From NCBI GenBank assembly GCA_019240395.1, contig JAFAYM010000267.1, forward strand, positions 1-64,000: a stretch of DNA of 64,000 nucleotides, read 5' to 3'. Source of the stretch: Acidisphaera sp. (GTDB lineage: Bacteria; Pseudomonadota; Alphaproteobacteria; Acetobacterales; Acetobacteraceae). Made by a program: the position numbers and the translations under genes. Positions 25,423 through 34,310 of this stretch are shown in pieces (position 1 is the stretch's first letter; every line of letters starts with the position of its first letter). Under the pieces are notes generated by a model. That model did not search any database and was not told the origin of the DNA. It was given only the letters and a program-made list of their open reading frames with translations.

Positions 25423-26712
25423 TCAGCCCTCGAAGGGATCGCGGACCATGATGGTGTCGTCGCGCTCCGGGCTGGTCGAGAGTAGCGTGACCGGCGCCTC
25501 GGTCAGCTCCTCGATGCGGCGCACGTATTTGATCGCCGCGGCCGGCAGATCGGCCCAGGAGCGGGCGCCGCGGGTCGATTCCGGCCAGCCCGCAAGGGTC
25601 TCGTACACCGGCTCCGCCGCCGCCTGGGCGCCCTGCGCCGCCGGAAGGTAGTGGAAGCTGTCGCCGCCGATCCGGTAGCCCGTGCAGACCTTCAGCTCCG
25701 CCAGCCCGTCCAGCACGTCGAGCTTGGTCAGGGCGAGACCCTGGATGCCGCCGACCTTGACCGCCTGACGGACCAGCGCCGCATCGAACCAGCCGCAGCG
25801 GCGCCGGCGGCCGGTGACCACGCCATACTCGCGCCCGCGATCCCCCAGGCGCTCGCCGATCGCGTCGGTCAGCTCGGTCGGGAACGGGCCGGAGCCGACC
25901 CGTGTCGCATACGCCTTGCAGATGCCGAGCACGAAGCCGATGGCGTTCGGCCCGATACCCGAGCCGCTGGCGGCATTGCCGGCCACCGCGTTCGAGGAGG
26001 TGACGAACGGATACGTGCCGTGATCGACATCCAGCATCACCGCCTGCGCGCCCTCGAACAGGATGCGGGTGCCCGCCCGCCGCGCCTCGTCCAGCCGCTC
26101 CCAGACCGGCTCGGCATGGGGCAGGATCGCCGGCGCGTGCCGGAGCAGCCCATCGAGCAGCTCCTGCTTGGTGAAGGCTTCAGCGCCAAGGCCTTTGAGC
26201 AGCGTGTTGTGGTGCAACAGGAGCTCGTCGAGCTTGCGCGCCAGGGTGTCGGGCTCGGCCAGGTCACACACCCGGATCGCCCGGCGCGCCACCTTGTCTT
26301 CATAGGCCGGACCGATCCCGCGCCCCGTCGTGCCGAGCTTGCGCTCCCCCCGCGCCGCCTCCCGCGCCCGGTCGATGGCGCCGTGCAGCGGCAGGATCAG
26401 CGCCGCATTCTCGGCGATCCGCAAGGTCGCGGGGGTGACCCGCAGGCCCTGGGCGCCGACCTTGGCGATCTCCTCGGCCAGCGCCTGCGGATCGATCACC
26501 ACGCCGTTGCCGATGATGCCGAGCTTGCCGCGCACCAGGCCGCTCGGCAGCAAGGACAGCTTGTAGGTCTCGCCGCCGACCACCAGGGTGTGGCCGGCAT
26601 TGTGGCCGCCGTGAAAGCGCACGACGATCTCCGCGCGACTGGCCAGCCAGTCGACGATCTTGCCCTTGCCCTCATCGCCCCACTGGGCGCCGATCACCGC
26701 GACGTTGGCCAT
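25423..26712 (-). CDS. purA: Adenylosuccinate synthetase
   Basis: A 429-residue enzyme of the usual length. It joins IMP and aspartate with GTP to give adenylosuccinate, the first step toward AMP. Seen: the P-loop [10 protein letters not shown] (about 12-21), [11 protein letters not shown] (about 35-45) with the catalytic His, the IMP loop [13 protein letters not shown] (about 128-140), VTSSNAVAG (about 238-246) and the C-terminal guanine-binding [13 protein letters not shown] at 26712 begins 6 bp after the hisZ stop, so the two are co-transcribed. Confidence 0.97.
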   Translation of the reverse strand: MANVAVIGAQWGDEGKGKIVDWLASRAEIVVRFHGGHNAGHTLVVGGETYKLSLLPSGLVRGKLGIIGNGVVIDPQALAEEIAKVGAQGLRVTPATLRIAENAALILPLHGAIDRAREAARGERKLGTTGRGIGPAYEDKVARRAIRVCDLAEPDTLARKLDELLLHHNTLLKGLGAEAFTKQELLDGLLRHAPAILPHAEPVWERLDEARRAGTRILFEGAQAVMLDVDHGTYPFVTSSNAVAGNAASGSGIGPNAIGFVLGICKAYATRVGSGPFPTELTDAIGERLGDRGREYGVVTGRRRRCGWFDAALVRQAVKVGGIQGLALTKLDVLDGLAELKVCTGYRIGGDSFHYLPAAQGAQAAAEPVYETLAGWPESTRGARSWADLPAAAIKYVRRIEELTEAPVTLLSTSPERDDTIMVRDPFEG

Positions 26713-26717
26713 CCCGG

Positions 26718-27863
26718 CTATTCCAGCGCGATCAGCGCGCCGCCGTCCAGCATGTGGGTGCAGAGCAGCCGGCGCGCCTCGGCCCGGTCGTCGTCACAGC
26801 CCGCCAAGGCCGCCACCGTGGCGTAGCCCTGCTGCCGCATGGCCTGCGCGCCGGCGGCGTCCGCGCCGGCGGGCACGAACACTCGGGTCCGCGGCTGGCG
26901 CGGCGGCGCCGCACGGAGCACCGCATCCGGATACAGGGTCAGGCCGGTCGCCGGCTCCGCCGCGCCGCAGACATACCGGCCGCCGCGGCCGAGCTCCTCG
27001 TGGCGCCCGGGGGCGTAGACCGTGCTGCAAACCCCGGTGTGATAGCGGATGCCGCGGAACTCCACGGGGTCGATCGTCAGCTTGACCCCGGGTGCCCGCG
27101 CCTCGATGGCGGCAACCGTCGCCTCCAGGCGCCCCGCCATGTCGCGCACCGGCGGCGGCAGGGCGGCCGCACGCAGGGCCGTCAGCGCCCCGGGCGCCCC
27201 ACCGGCGGCCAGCAGCAGCTCGATCAGCGTGCCGGCGAGCCCGCCGCCATGCCGGCGCACGGCGGCGGCGTCCTTGCGGTCGAGCGCCCGGGCCAGCGCC
27301 GCCTGGTCGGATGCCGCGAGTCCCGAGCCGGCGAGCAGCGCCGGTACCAAGGTTGGCAGGGTGAGATCGAAGCTGATGCGGCTCAGGCCGACCGCGGCCA
27401 GCGCCTCGGCGCCGATCACCACCAGCTCGGCATCCGCCTCCGGACTGTCGATGCCGATCAGCTCGACGCCGGCCTGGGCGATCTGCCGGTCCGGCGTCAG
27501 CTGGTTGCCGCGCACCCGCAGGCACTGTCCGGCATAGGACAGCCGCAGCGGCCGCGGCGCGGTGGCCAGCCGCGTCGTGGCGATGCGGGCGACCTGCGGC
27601 GTGGTGTCGGCGCGCAGGCCCATCATCCGGTGGCTGACCGGGTCCATCAGCCGGAACGTCTGGTCGGCGACCGCCTGGCCGGAGCCGGCGAACAGGCTGT
27701 CCTCGAACTCCAGCAGAGGCGGCTTGACGCGCTGGTAGCCGTGCGCGGCGAAGACGTCCATCAGCGCCTCGACCGCCGCCGCCTCAGTCTCGGCCTCGGG
27801 CGGCAGCAGGTCGCGAAGGCCGGCGGGGAGCAGGGCCGGATGGGGAGGCGGATCGTCGCTCAA
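26718..27863 (-). CDS. hisZ: ATP phosphoribosyltransferase regulatory subunit
   Basis: A 381-residue HisRS-like protein. TTG at 27863 is the only reasonable start before [15 protein letters not shown], the family N-terminus. Motif 2-like [13 protein letters not shown] (about 83-95) and a later [16 protein letters not shown] / [12 protein letters not shown] region (about 270-305) are present, while the class II tRNA-synthetase motif 3 and the anticodon domain of true HisRS are missing. It should bind a short-form HisG and make it active and histidine-sensitive; hisG is not in this window. Confidence 0.9.
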   Translation of the reverse strand: MSDDPPPHPALLPAGLRDLLPPEAETEAAAVEALMDVFAAHGYQRVKPPLLEFEDSLFAGSGQAVADQTFRLMDPVSHRMMGLRADTTPQVARIATTRLATAPRPLRLSYAGQCLRVRGNQLTPDRQIAQAGVELIGIDSPEADAELVVIGAEALAAVGLSRISFDLTLPTLVPALLAGSGLAASDQAALARALDRKDAAAVRRHGGGLAGTLIELLLAAGGAPGALTALRAAALPPPVRDMAGRLEATVAAIEARAPGVKLTIDPVEFRGIRYHTGVCSTVYAPGRHEELGRGGRYVCGAAEPATGLTLYPDAVLRAAPPRQPRTRVFVPAGADAAGAQAMRQQGYATVAALAGCDDDRAEARRLLCTHMLDGGALIALE

Positions 27864-27903
27864 TCGGCACCCGGGCCCACTGGGGTCACCGGAACCTAAA
27901 CCC

Positions 27904-28344
27904 TCAGCGCAGCCTCAGCTCTATCCCGTCCGCCGAGCCGGACAGCCGGGCGCCCCGGGTGACTTCGTCCACCCGTATCTCCACACCATTGCCGTTCTTC
28001 AGGAACTGGCCGCCGATGCCGTTGACCAGGGTCGCCTCGCCGGTCGCCGCCCCATACGTGCCGTCGAAATCATGGAGATGGTGCAGGTTGTACACCCGCC
28101 CGCGCCCGGTGATGTTGGCGTAGCCGACATCGGCGACGGTCACCCCCTTGACCGTGAAATGATAGCTGCGCCCGCGATAGCGCAGCACGCCATCGCCCCA
28201 GGTGTAGCCCACCCCGACGGCGGCGGCGTGCGCGTGGATGAGAATGGTGGCGTCTACCGGGCCCGGCGCGCCCGGATCGGTCGCGGCGGCAACCGGCGCT
28301 GCCGAAAGCACCAGGCCGAGCAAAGCGAGAAAGTGTCGGCGCAT
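27904..28344 (-). CDS. Secreted protein of unknown function
   Basis: 146 residues from ATG 28344, seven bases after AAGGAG; another ATG directly upstream at 28347 is also possible. A signal peptide is clear (RRHFLALLGLVLSAAPVAAA). The mature part is beta-rich with several Gly-Tyr pairs: AVGVGYTWGDGVLRYRG, DVGYANITGRGRVYNLHHL and NGIGGQFLKNGNGVEIRV. I do not recognise a family with confidence; the VGVGY start recalls EipA (DUF1134)-like envelope proteins. It follows the lipoprotein-like hydrolase gene by about 20 bp, so it may work with it. Confidence 0.6.
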   Translation of the reverse strand: MRRHFLALLGLVLSAAPVAAATDPGAPGPVDATILIHAHAAAVGVGYTWGDGVLRYRGRSYHFTVKGVTVADVGYANITGRGRVYNLHHLHDFDGTYGAATGEATLVNGIGGQFLKNGNGVEIRVDEVTRGARLSGSADGIELRLR

Positions 28345-28366
28345 CATCGAACTCCTTGTGGGTGGG

Positions 28367-29209
28367 TCACGGTGCCGAGCTAACGCGCCTCACGGATTCG
28401 CGTTCAGCGAGATAGCGCGCGACGATCGGGCCCCAGATCGCCGGACCGCCCGGCCCGGAGAACAGGCGATGCCCCTCGCCGTCGTACGGCCCGACCTGCG
28501 CCAGCTCGGCCCGGCCGCCGGCGCGCACGAAGGCGGCGTGCATCGCCGCCGCGAGATCGGGGGGGAAGTAGGAGTCGTTGGCGGCGTAGATCCAGAGCAT
28601 CGGCGTGGTGGCGACAGCGCCGAAGCGGCCGGCCGCCTGCACCAGCCGATCGGGGCGGCAGTTCCGCCGGGGAACACCGCCAGCCCAGCCGCCGCGCCCG
28701 CCGGCCATGCTGATCAGCGCCGCGACTCTCGGATGCGGCACGCCGTCATAGGCGACCGTCGCCCAGCCGCCCGACGACTGCCCCACCACCACCGCCCCGT
28801 CCGGCCGCGCGTAGGGCAGCGACGTCGCGTAGCTCACCGTCGCCGCGATGTCCTCGGCCCCGACGAGCCCCGCGCGATCATAGTCCGGGTCGACGCACAG
28901 GCCGCTGTTCTCCACCTCCGTCCCGCCGGTCGCACCGTAGCCGCGCCGCATGGCGAAGACGACGAGAAAGCCGTGGGAGAGAAACCACTGGGCGGCGGCG
29001 GTGTCGCAGGAAGCCGGCTGCATCATGGTGGGCCCGATCCCGGGCGGCGGGGCGCCGTGATTGATCACGGCGACCGGCGCCGGCGTAGCGCCCTGGGGCC
29101 GGCAGATCCGCGCAAAGAGCAGCGCGTCGCCCCCCGGCTGATGCAGGGGGATCCAATGGATCTGCTCGCGCCACCGGCCGGCCGGCGTGCCCACCGGCCC
29201 GGGCGCCAA
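28367..29209 (-). CDS. Alpha/beta hydrolase, probably lipoprotein (start uncertain)
   Basis: A hydrolase of about 280 residues. Nucleophile elbow VVVGQSSGGWA at about 140-150, acid in YAANDSYFP at about 209 and His in DGEGHRLF at about 247 form a catalytic triad of the dienelactone-hydrolase/prolyl-oligopeptidase type. The first usual start is TTG at 29209. However, the frame upstream encodes CVAILLLALAACTARLA, a textbook lipoprotein signal with lipobox LAAC, back to an in-frame stop, and contains no ATG, GTG or TTG. The real start may be a rare ATC at 29260 (or 29245). Substrate unknown. Confidence 0.75.
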   Translation of the reverse strand: MAPGPVGTPAGRWREQIHWIPLHQPGGDALLFARICRPQGATPAPVAVINHGAPPPGIGPTMMQPASCDTAAAQWFLSHGFLVVFAMRRGYGATGGTEVENSGLCVDPDYDRAGLVGAEDIAATVSYATSLPYARPDGAVVVGQSSGGWATVAYDGVPHPRVAALISMAGGRGGWAGGVPRRNCRPDRLVQAAGRFGAVATTPMLWIYAANDSYFPPDLAAAMHAAFVRAGGRAELAQVGPYDGEGHRLFSGPGGPAIWGPIVARYLAERESVRRVSSAP

Positions 29210-29264
29210 TCGCGCCGTGCAAGCCGCCAGCGCCAGCAGCAGGATGGCAACGCAGCGGATCGCG

Positions 29265-29756
29265 TCAGCCCCGGGTGCGCATCAGCCTCGCCTTGTCACG
29301 CTGCCAGTCCCGCGCGGCGATGGCGCGCCGCTTGTCGGCTTTCTGCCGCCCCTCGCCGAGGCCGAGCAGCACCTTCGCCCGGCCGCGGTCGTTGAAATGG
29401 ATCTGCAACGGCACCAAGGTCAGGCCGGTGCGCGTCACCGCGCCGGCGAGCTCGCCGATCTGCTTGCGCTTCAGCAGCAGCTTGCGCGGCGCGCGCGGCT
29501 CGAAGCGCGACAGCACGCCGCCCTGATATTCCGGGATATAGGCGTTGAAGAGATACATCTCGCCATCGCGCTCGCCCGCCCAGGCCTCGGTCAGGGTGGC
29601 GCGGCCGTGGCGCAAGGACTTCACCTCCGCCCCTTTCAGCACCAGCCCGGCCTCCACCGTGCTCTTGATCGTGTAGTCGAACCGCGCCTTGCGGTTCTGC
29701 GCCGCGACGCCGTGGGAGATCAGGCCGGATTTCTTCTTCGTCTTGCTGTCGGCCAT
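29265..29756 (-). CDS. smpB: SsrA-binding protein SmpB
   Basis: A 163-residue OB-fold protein that brings tmRNA to stalled ribosomes. From ATG 29756: basic N-terminus (DSKTKKKSG), then NRKARFDYTIKSTVEAGLVL (about 20-39), KGAEVKSLRHG (about 40-50), and the C-terminal RQKADKRRAIAARDWQRDKA (about 138-157), all characteristic. An N-terminal extension in the same frame overlaps dapA and is rejected. It starts 6 bp after the dapA stop. Confidence 0.96.
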   Translation of the reverse strand: MADSKTKKKSGLISHGVAAQNRKARFDYTIKSTVEAGLVLKGAEVKSLRHGRATLTEAWAGERDGEMYLFNAYIPEYQGGVLSRFEPRAPRKLLLKRKQIGELAGAVTRTGLTLVPLQIHFNDRGRAKVLLGLGEGRQKADKRRAIAARDWQRDKARLMRTRG

Positions 29757-29761
29757 GGCGG

Positions 29762-30640
29762 TCAGTTCAGCAGGCCGACCCCGGTCATCGCGTCGCGCAC
29801 GCGCGCGCAAGTCGCCTCGGCTGGCGGCGCGAGCGGCAGGCGGCATCTGCCGCTGCCGTGCCCGAGCAGGCTCGCCGCGTATTTCACCGGGCCGGGGCTG
29901 GTTTCCGCGAAAAGACTGTCGTGCAGCGGCAGCAGCCGGTCCTGGATCTCGATCGCGGTGCCGATGCGGCCCTCCGCCCAGGCGCCGTGCATGTCGCGGC
30001 AGAGACGCGGCGCGACATTGGCGGTGACGCTGATGCAGCCGTCGCCGCCGGCGCCCAGGAAGGCGATGGCAGTGTGATCCTCGCCGGAAAGCTGGCAGAA
30101 ATCCTTGCCGCAGAAACGCCGGGTGTGCAGCGGCCGCGCCAGATTCGCCGTCGCATCCTTGACGCCGACGATGTTGGGATGCCGGGCCAGCCGCGCCATC
30201 GTCTCGACGGTCATGTCGACGACGCTGCGCGGCGGGATGTTGTAGATGATGATCGGCAGATCGACAGCGTCGGCGATGGCGCTGAAATGCAGGAACAGGC
30301 CTTCCTGCGTCGGCTTGTTGTAATAAGGGGTGACCACCAGGGCGGCCGTCGCCCCCGCCTTGCCGGCGTGGCGGGTCAGCGCGATCGCCTCCTCGGTGCT
30401 GTTCGAGCCCGTGCCGGCGATCACCGGCACCCGACCCTTGGCCACGGCGACGGTGATTTCCACCACGCGCTTGTGCTCGTCATGGCTCAGCGTCGGGCTC
30501 TCGCCGGTGGTGCCGACGGGCACCACGCCCTGCGAGCCTTCGCGGATCTGCCAATCGACGAAGCGCGCGAAGGCCTCCTCGTCGATCGAGCCGTCGCGGC
30601 GCATGGGCGTGATGAGGGCGACCAGGGAGCCGCTGAACAT
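29762..30640 (-). CDS. dapA: 4-hydroxy-tetrahydrodipicolinate synthase
   Basis: A 292-residue class I aldolase for the first committed step to lysine and diaminopimelate (pyruvate plus aspartate semialdehyde). Seen: VPVGTTGESPTL (about 41-52) with the Thr pair, the proton-relay Tyr in IIYNIPPRS (about 131-139) and the Schiff-base Lys in VGVKDAT (about 158-164). The C-terminal fifth is typical. It is divergent from the lytic transglycosylase gene across a gap that holds palindromic elements. Confidence 0.95.
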   Translation of the reverse strand: MFSGSLVALITPMRRDGSIDEEAFARFVDWQIREGSQGVVPVGTTGESPTLSHDEHKRVVEITVAVAKGRVPVIAGTGSNSTEEAIALTRHAGKAGATAALVVTPYYNKPTQEGLFLHFSAIADAVDLPIIIYNIPPRSVVDMTVETMARLARHPNIVGVKDATANLARPLHTRRFCGKDFCQLSGEDHTAIAFLGAGGDGCISVTANVAPRLCRDMHGAWAEGRIGTAIEIQDRLLPLHDSLFAETSPGPVKYAASLLGHGSGRCRLPLAPPAEATCARVRDAMTGVGLLN

Positions 30641-30690
30641 GGCGTTCCTCCTTCGCGGGCGAGGCGTGTCGCCAGCCGGGCGAAGCTAGT

Positions 30691-30808
30691 GTGCCGGTTC
30701 AGAAGTTCGTCGCACTTCGCGACGGGCTTCTGGACGGTCGGCACGCTGAAAACAAAGGCTCTGGTGGCACGGATCTGAAGCTCGTCAGGCATGACGAATT
30801 TCAGATTC
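30691..30808. repeat. Pair of palindromic elements between dapA and the transglycosylase gene
   Basis: First element 30691-30744: nested arms gtgccg/cggcac, cagaag/cttctg and cgtcgc/gcgacg around acttc, separated by short internal loops. Second element 30772-30807: gatctgaa, tcgtca, loop ggca, tgacga, ttcagatt. Together they look like a REP-pair type intergenic repeat. They lie in the region where two divergent promoters are expected. Confidence 0.7.
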
Positions 30809-30865
30809 GGGACACTAGGCGTGCGGGGGGTGCGCCGCAAGGTTGCGCTGCGCTATGAAGCGGGG

Positions 30866-32872
30866 ATGCGTCGCGCCGAAATCCTGGTGCTGGCCGTCCT
30901 GTGGTTCGTGCCGGCCGCAGCCTCGGCGGCAGTGGAAACGGCACCGGCCGCAAGGGGGCCGGCGATCATCGCCGCGATGCGGGCGAACCGCTGGGCGGAT
31001 GCCGCGGCGGCGGCGGCCCGCTCGCCCGATCCGATCGCGGAGAAGCTCGTTACCTTCTATCGGCTGCTCACCCCGGGCGGCGCCGGGGCGGGCGAGATCG
31101 CGGCGTTCCTCGCCGACAACCCGGACTGGCCGCTGGCCTCGCTGCTGGCGCGCCGCCGCGACGAGGCGCTCGCCGCGGAGCCGGACGACGGCGCGGCGCT
31201 CGAGCAATGCGCCCGCACGCCACCACCGGCCGCCGCGCCGGCCCTGCTGCGCTGCGCCAACACCTACGCAAACAGCGGCAGGATGCCGGAAGCGACCGCC
31301 GATGCGCGCCGCGCCTGGCTCACCGGCCTCGTCGATGCCGGCGCCGAGACGCTCTTCATGCAGCGCTGGGGATCAGTGATCACCCCGGAAGACCAGTGGC
31401 GGCGCTTCGACGCGCTCGCCTGGTCCGATACCGACGCAGCCTCGCGCCAGGAGGCGCGGCTGGCGGCGGCCGACAAGCCACGCGCCGAGGCGCGGCTGGC
31501 GCTGCGCCGCGACGAGGCTTCGGCCCCCGCCCTGGTGGCCGCCCTCCCCGCCGCCCAGCGCGCCGATCCGGCGCTGTTCCTCGAACAGGCAGCCTGGCTG
31601 CGCCGCGCCGGACAGGACGACGACGCCCGAACACTGTGGCGCAGCGGCGGGGAGGCCGCCGAGCGCGGCGCGCCGCTCGAGCACCTCGCCGCATTCTGGG
31701 GCGAGCGCAATCGGCTGGCCCGCCGGCTGCTGCGCGACGGCGACGCTGCCGGCGCCTATGCGCTGGCCGACGACCCGGCTCAGCGCGCGCCCGAGCAGGT
31801 CGCCGACGCCGGCTTTCTCGCCGGTTTCATCGCGCTCCGCCGACTGCACGATCCTGCCACTGCCGCCACGCATTTCCGGGAGATGGCTACGGTCTCGAAG
31901 GCGGCGATCACCCAGGCGCGGGCGCATTACTGGCTCGGTCGCGCGGCCGAGGCGCGGCGGGACGGCGCCGCCGCGGCGGTGGAATACGCCGCCGCGGCAG
32001 CCTGGCCGACCACCTTCTACGGCCAGCTCGCGGCATTTGCCCTCGGCACGCGGCCGGAGCAGCTGGCGGCGCGCATACGCGGCATCCGCGACCCGGGCTG
32101 GACGCCGGCGCAGGCGCTCGGCTTCGCCGGCGACGAATTGGCGCGGGCGGCCACCGAACTGGTGGCCTGGGGCGACAAACGGCGCGCCCGCGTCTTCCTG
32201 CTGCAACTCGGAGAGCTGGCGGCGGACGGCGCGGACCGGTCGCTCGCGGCGCGGCTGGCCCTCGGCTTTGGCCTGCCCGACCAGGCGGTGGCGATCGCCC
32301 GCCGGGCCGGGCGCGAGGGAGTGATGCTGCCCGACAGCGGCTGGCCGATGGCCGCACCGGTTGCCGAGGACGGCGCCGCCGGCGCGGTGATGCCGGCGGT
32401 GACCCTGGGTCTAATCCGCCAGGAGAGCAGTTTCGATGCCGGGGCGCTGAGCCCAGCCGGCGCGCGCGGGCTCATGCAGCTGATGCCGGCGACCGCCGTG
32501 GCGGTGGCGCAGCGCATCGGCGCAGCGCCCTCGCTGGCGGCGCTGACCGGCGACCCGAGCTACAACGTGCGGCTGGGCACCGCCTATCTCGGCAGCCTGC
32601 TGGAGCAGTTCGAAGGCGTCCTGCCCTTCGCGCTCGCCGCCTACAATGCCGGGCCGAACCGGGTGCAGGACTGGCTGGCCGAGAACGGCGACCCGACCGC
32701 GCCGGCGCGGCCGGATCAGCCCGACATCATCGATTGGATCGAGCTGATCCCCTTCGCCGAGACGCGCAACTACGTCCAGCGGGTGATCGAGAATGTGGTG
32801 ATCTATCAAGCCAAGCGGAAGCAGGCGCCGGCGCATCCACTCGCCCCCTATCTGCTGCGCGCGGCGCCTTGA
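30866..32872 (+). CDS. slt: Soluble lytic murein transglycosylase
   Basis: A 668-residue periplasmic protein. ATG at 30866 gives a short basic n-region and signal peptide (ILVLAVLWFVPAAASAA); the open frame further up runs through the palindromic repeat. About residues 40-470 form the helical superhelix of the Slt70 U-domain. The catalytic SLT domain covers about 510-640: LIRQESSFDAGALSPAGARG (Glu as catalytic acid), LMQLMPATA, and AYNAGPNRVQDWL. It cleaves peptidoglycan to 1,6-anhydro products. Its stop overlaps the TTG start of pgpA. Confidence 0.93.
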   Translation: MRRAEILVLAVLWFVPAAASAAVETAPAARGPAIIAAMRANRWADAAAAAARSPDPIAEKLVTFYRLLTPGGAGAGEIAAFLADNPDWPLASLLARRRDEALAAEPDDGAALEQCARTPPPAAAPALLRCANTYANSGRMPEATADARRAWLTGLVDAGAETLFMQRWGSVITPEDQWRRFDALAWSDTDAASRQEARLAAADKPRAEARLALRRDEASAPALVAALPAAQRADPALFLEQAAWLRRAGQDDDARTLWRSGGEAAERGAPLEHLAAFWGERNRLARRLLRDGDAAGAYALADDPAQRAPEQVADAGFLAGFIALRRLHDPATAATHFREMATVSKAAITQARAHYWLGRAAEARRDGAAAAVEYAAAAAWPTTFYGQLAAFALGTRPEQLAARIRGIRDPGWTPAQALGFAGDELARAATELVAWGDKRRARVFLLQLGELAADGADRSLAARLALGFGLPDQAVAIARRAGREGVMLPDSGWPMAAPVAEDGAAGAVMPAVTLGLIRQESSFDAGALSPAGARGLMQLMPATAVAVAQRIGAAPSLAALTGDPSYNVRLGTAYLGSLLEQFEGVLPFALAAYNAGPNRVQDWLAENGDPTAPARPDQPDIIDWIELIPFAETRNYVQRVIENVVIYQAKRKQAPAHPLAPYLLRAAP

Positions 32873-33321
32873 CCCCTGCCCGCCTCGTGGCGAGCGGGTT
32901 CTGCAGCGGCTTCGCACCCGTGGCTCCCGGCACTGTCGGCAGCCTCGCGGCGTTGCTGCTGGGGGCCGGGCTGATGACGCTTTCGCCCTGGGCGCTGCCG
33001 GCCGCGGCGCTCGCGGCCTGCGGCGGCGGGGTCTGGGCGGTGGCGAGGGCGGATGCGCTGGACGACCCGGGATGGGTGGTGATCGACGAGTTCGCGGGCC
33101 AGTTCATCGCCATGCTCTGCCTTGCCCGGCCGACCTTGCGCGGCCTGTGCGCCGCCTTTCTCCTGTTCCGGCTGGTCGACGTCGCCAAGCCCGGCCCGGT
33201 GGGGTGGGCCGACCGGCAGCGCAGCGCGCTCGGCGTGATGGGCGACGATATTCTCGCGGGACTGATCACCGCCGGCATCATCTGGGCAGCCCGGACGCGC
33301 TGGCCCGGGTTGCTCGATTGA
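32869..33321 (+). CDS. pgpA: Phosphatidylglycerophosphatase A
   Basis: A 150-residue inner-membrane phosphatase that converts phosphatidylglycerophosphate to phosphatidylglycerol. TTG at 32869 overlaps the upstream stop (ttga). Family motifs: APGTVGSLAA (about 19-28), VVIDEFAGQF (about 64-73), DVAKPGPVGWAD (about 104-115) and GVMGDDILAGL (about 122-132). Hydrophobic stretches lie at about 23-55, 75-95 and 128-142. Slightly shorter than the E. coli protein. Confidence 0.92.
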   Translation: MTPARLVASGFCSGFAPVAPGTVGSLAALLLGAGLMTLSPWALPAAALAACGGGVWAVARADALDDPGWVVIDEFAGQFIAMLCLARPTLRGLCAAFLLFRLVDVAKPGPVGWADRQRSALGVMGDDILAGLITAGIIWAARTRWPGLLD

Positions 33322-33335
33322 GGAGACGATCCACG

Positions 33336-33833
33336 ATGATCGACGAGACAATCCTGGGCGAGGCCGCCGCGCTGCTGGCGGACTGCCGCGCCCGCAGGCT
33401 GCTGCTGGCGACCGCGGAGAGCTGCACCGGCGGGCTGATCGCCGCCACGCTCACCGCCATCGCCGGATCGAGCGACGTGGTGGAGCGCGGCTTCGTGACC
33501 TACAGCAACGCCGCGAAGACCGAGCTGCTGGGGGTTCCCGCCGGGCTCATCGCCGAAGTCGGGGCGGTCAGCGAGGCCGTGGCGCGGCGCATGGCCGAGG
33601 GGGCGGTGCAGCACTCGCCGGCCGACCTGGCGATCGCCGTGACCGGCGTTGCCGGGCCGGGCGGCGCCACTCCGGATAAGCCGGTCGGGCTGGTCTGGTT
33701 CGGTCTCGCCCGACGCGACGGGCCGGTGCGCGCGGAGTCGCGGGTCTTTCCCGGCGACCGGACCGAGGTGCGCCGCGCGACGGTGGCGCACGCGCTCGGG
33801 CTGTTGCGCGCGGCTATTGCTGGGTCGTCGTAG
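33336..33833 (+). CDS. pncC: Nicotinamide-nucleotide amidohydrolase (CinA C-terminal type)
   Basis: A 165-residue stand-alone CinA C-domain protein that deamidates NMN to NaMN in pyridine nucleotide salvage. ATG after gaggagacgatccacg. Motifs: ATAESCTGGLIAATLT at about 26-41 with the active-site Ser, VTYSNAAKTELLGV at about 54-67, and AVTGVAGPGGATPDKPVGLV at about 103-122. The last 20 bp overlap the end of the convergent EF-hand gene. Confidence 0.93.
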   Translation: MIDETILGEAAALLADCRARRLLLATAESCTGGLIAATLTAIAGSSDVVERGFVTYSNAAKTELLGVPAGLIAEVGAVSEAVARRMAEGAVQHSPADLAIAVTGVAGPGGATPDKPVGLVWFGLARRDGPVRAESRVFPGDRTEVRRATVAHALGLLRAAIAGSS

Positions 33834-34200
33834 CCGGGGCGGCGGTGCGGGCGGCGCGGCGCTGCGCGTAGCGGGCGCGGTTATAGGCGTGCAGGTCGTC
33901 GATGGTGACGTAGCCCTTGTGGTCGGTGTCGATCTCGGAGAAGTGCCGGGCGACCGCGATCATGTGCCCATCCTGCGCCTGCTGCTGCGTGAGGTGGCCG
34001 TCATGCGTGGTGTTGGCGGCGTCGAAGCGCTCCTGCATGGAGCGGCGGGTATGGCGAGGCGCGGTGCGATGCGGTGCGGTGGTGCCCGTGGCGGGGGGCG
34101 GGCTCAGCTGCGGCGTCGGTGTCGCCGGGGAGGTCATGGTCTGGGCGTGGGCGCCGGCCGCCAGGAAGATCGCTGCGGCGAGGGGAAGGAATTGGCGCAT
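33814..34200 (-). CDS. Secreted EF-hand protein
   Basis: A 128-residue exported protein. ATG at 34200 follows aaggagctgccag and gives the signal peptide FLPLAAAIFLAAGAHAQ. A Pro/Thr-rich linker is followed by two EF-hand calcium loops, AANTTHDGHLTQQQ and EIDTDHKGYVTIDD (around residues 68 and 96); the second fits DxDxxG well, the first has Asn at position one. The tail is rich in Arg and Ala. Probably a small periplasmic calcium-binding protein; partner unknown. It overlaps pncC tail to tail by 20 bp. Confidence 0.8.
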   Translation of the reverse strand: MRQFLPLAAAIFLAAGAHAQTMTSPATPTPQLSPPPATGTTAPHRTAPRHTRRSMQERFDAANTTHDGHLTQQQAQDGHMIAVARHFSEIDTDHKGYVTIDDLHAYNRARYAQRRAARTAAPATTTQQ

Positions 34201-34310
34201 CTGGCAGCTCCTTATGTGCGCGATTCGTAGATCAGCATACCATGCGCTTCGCCAGGGGGTTGAGAAAGACAGCTCTCGACCGGCAAAGGGGGTGCCGCCC
34301 CTGCACCCCT

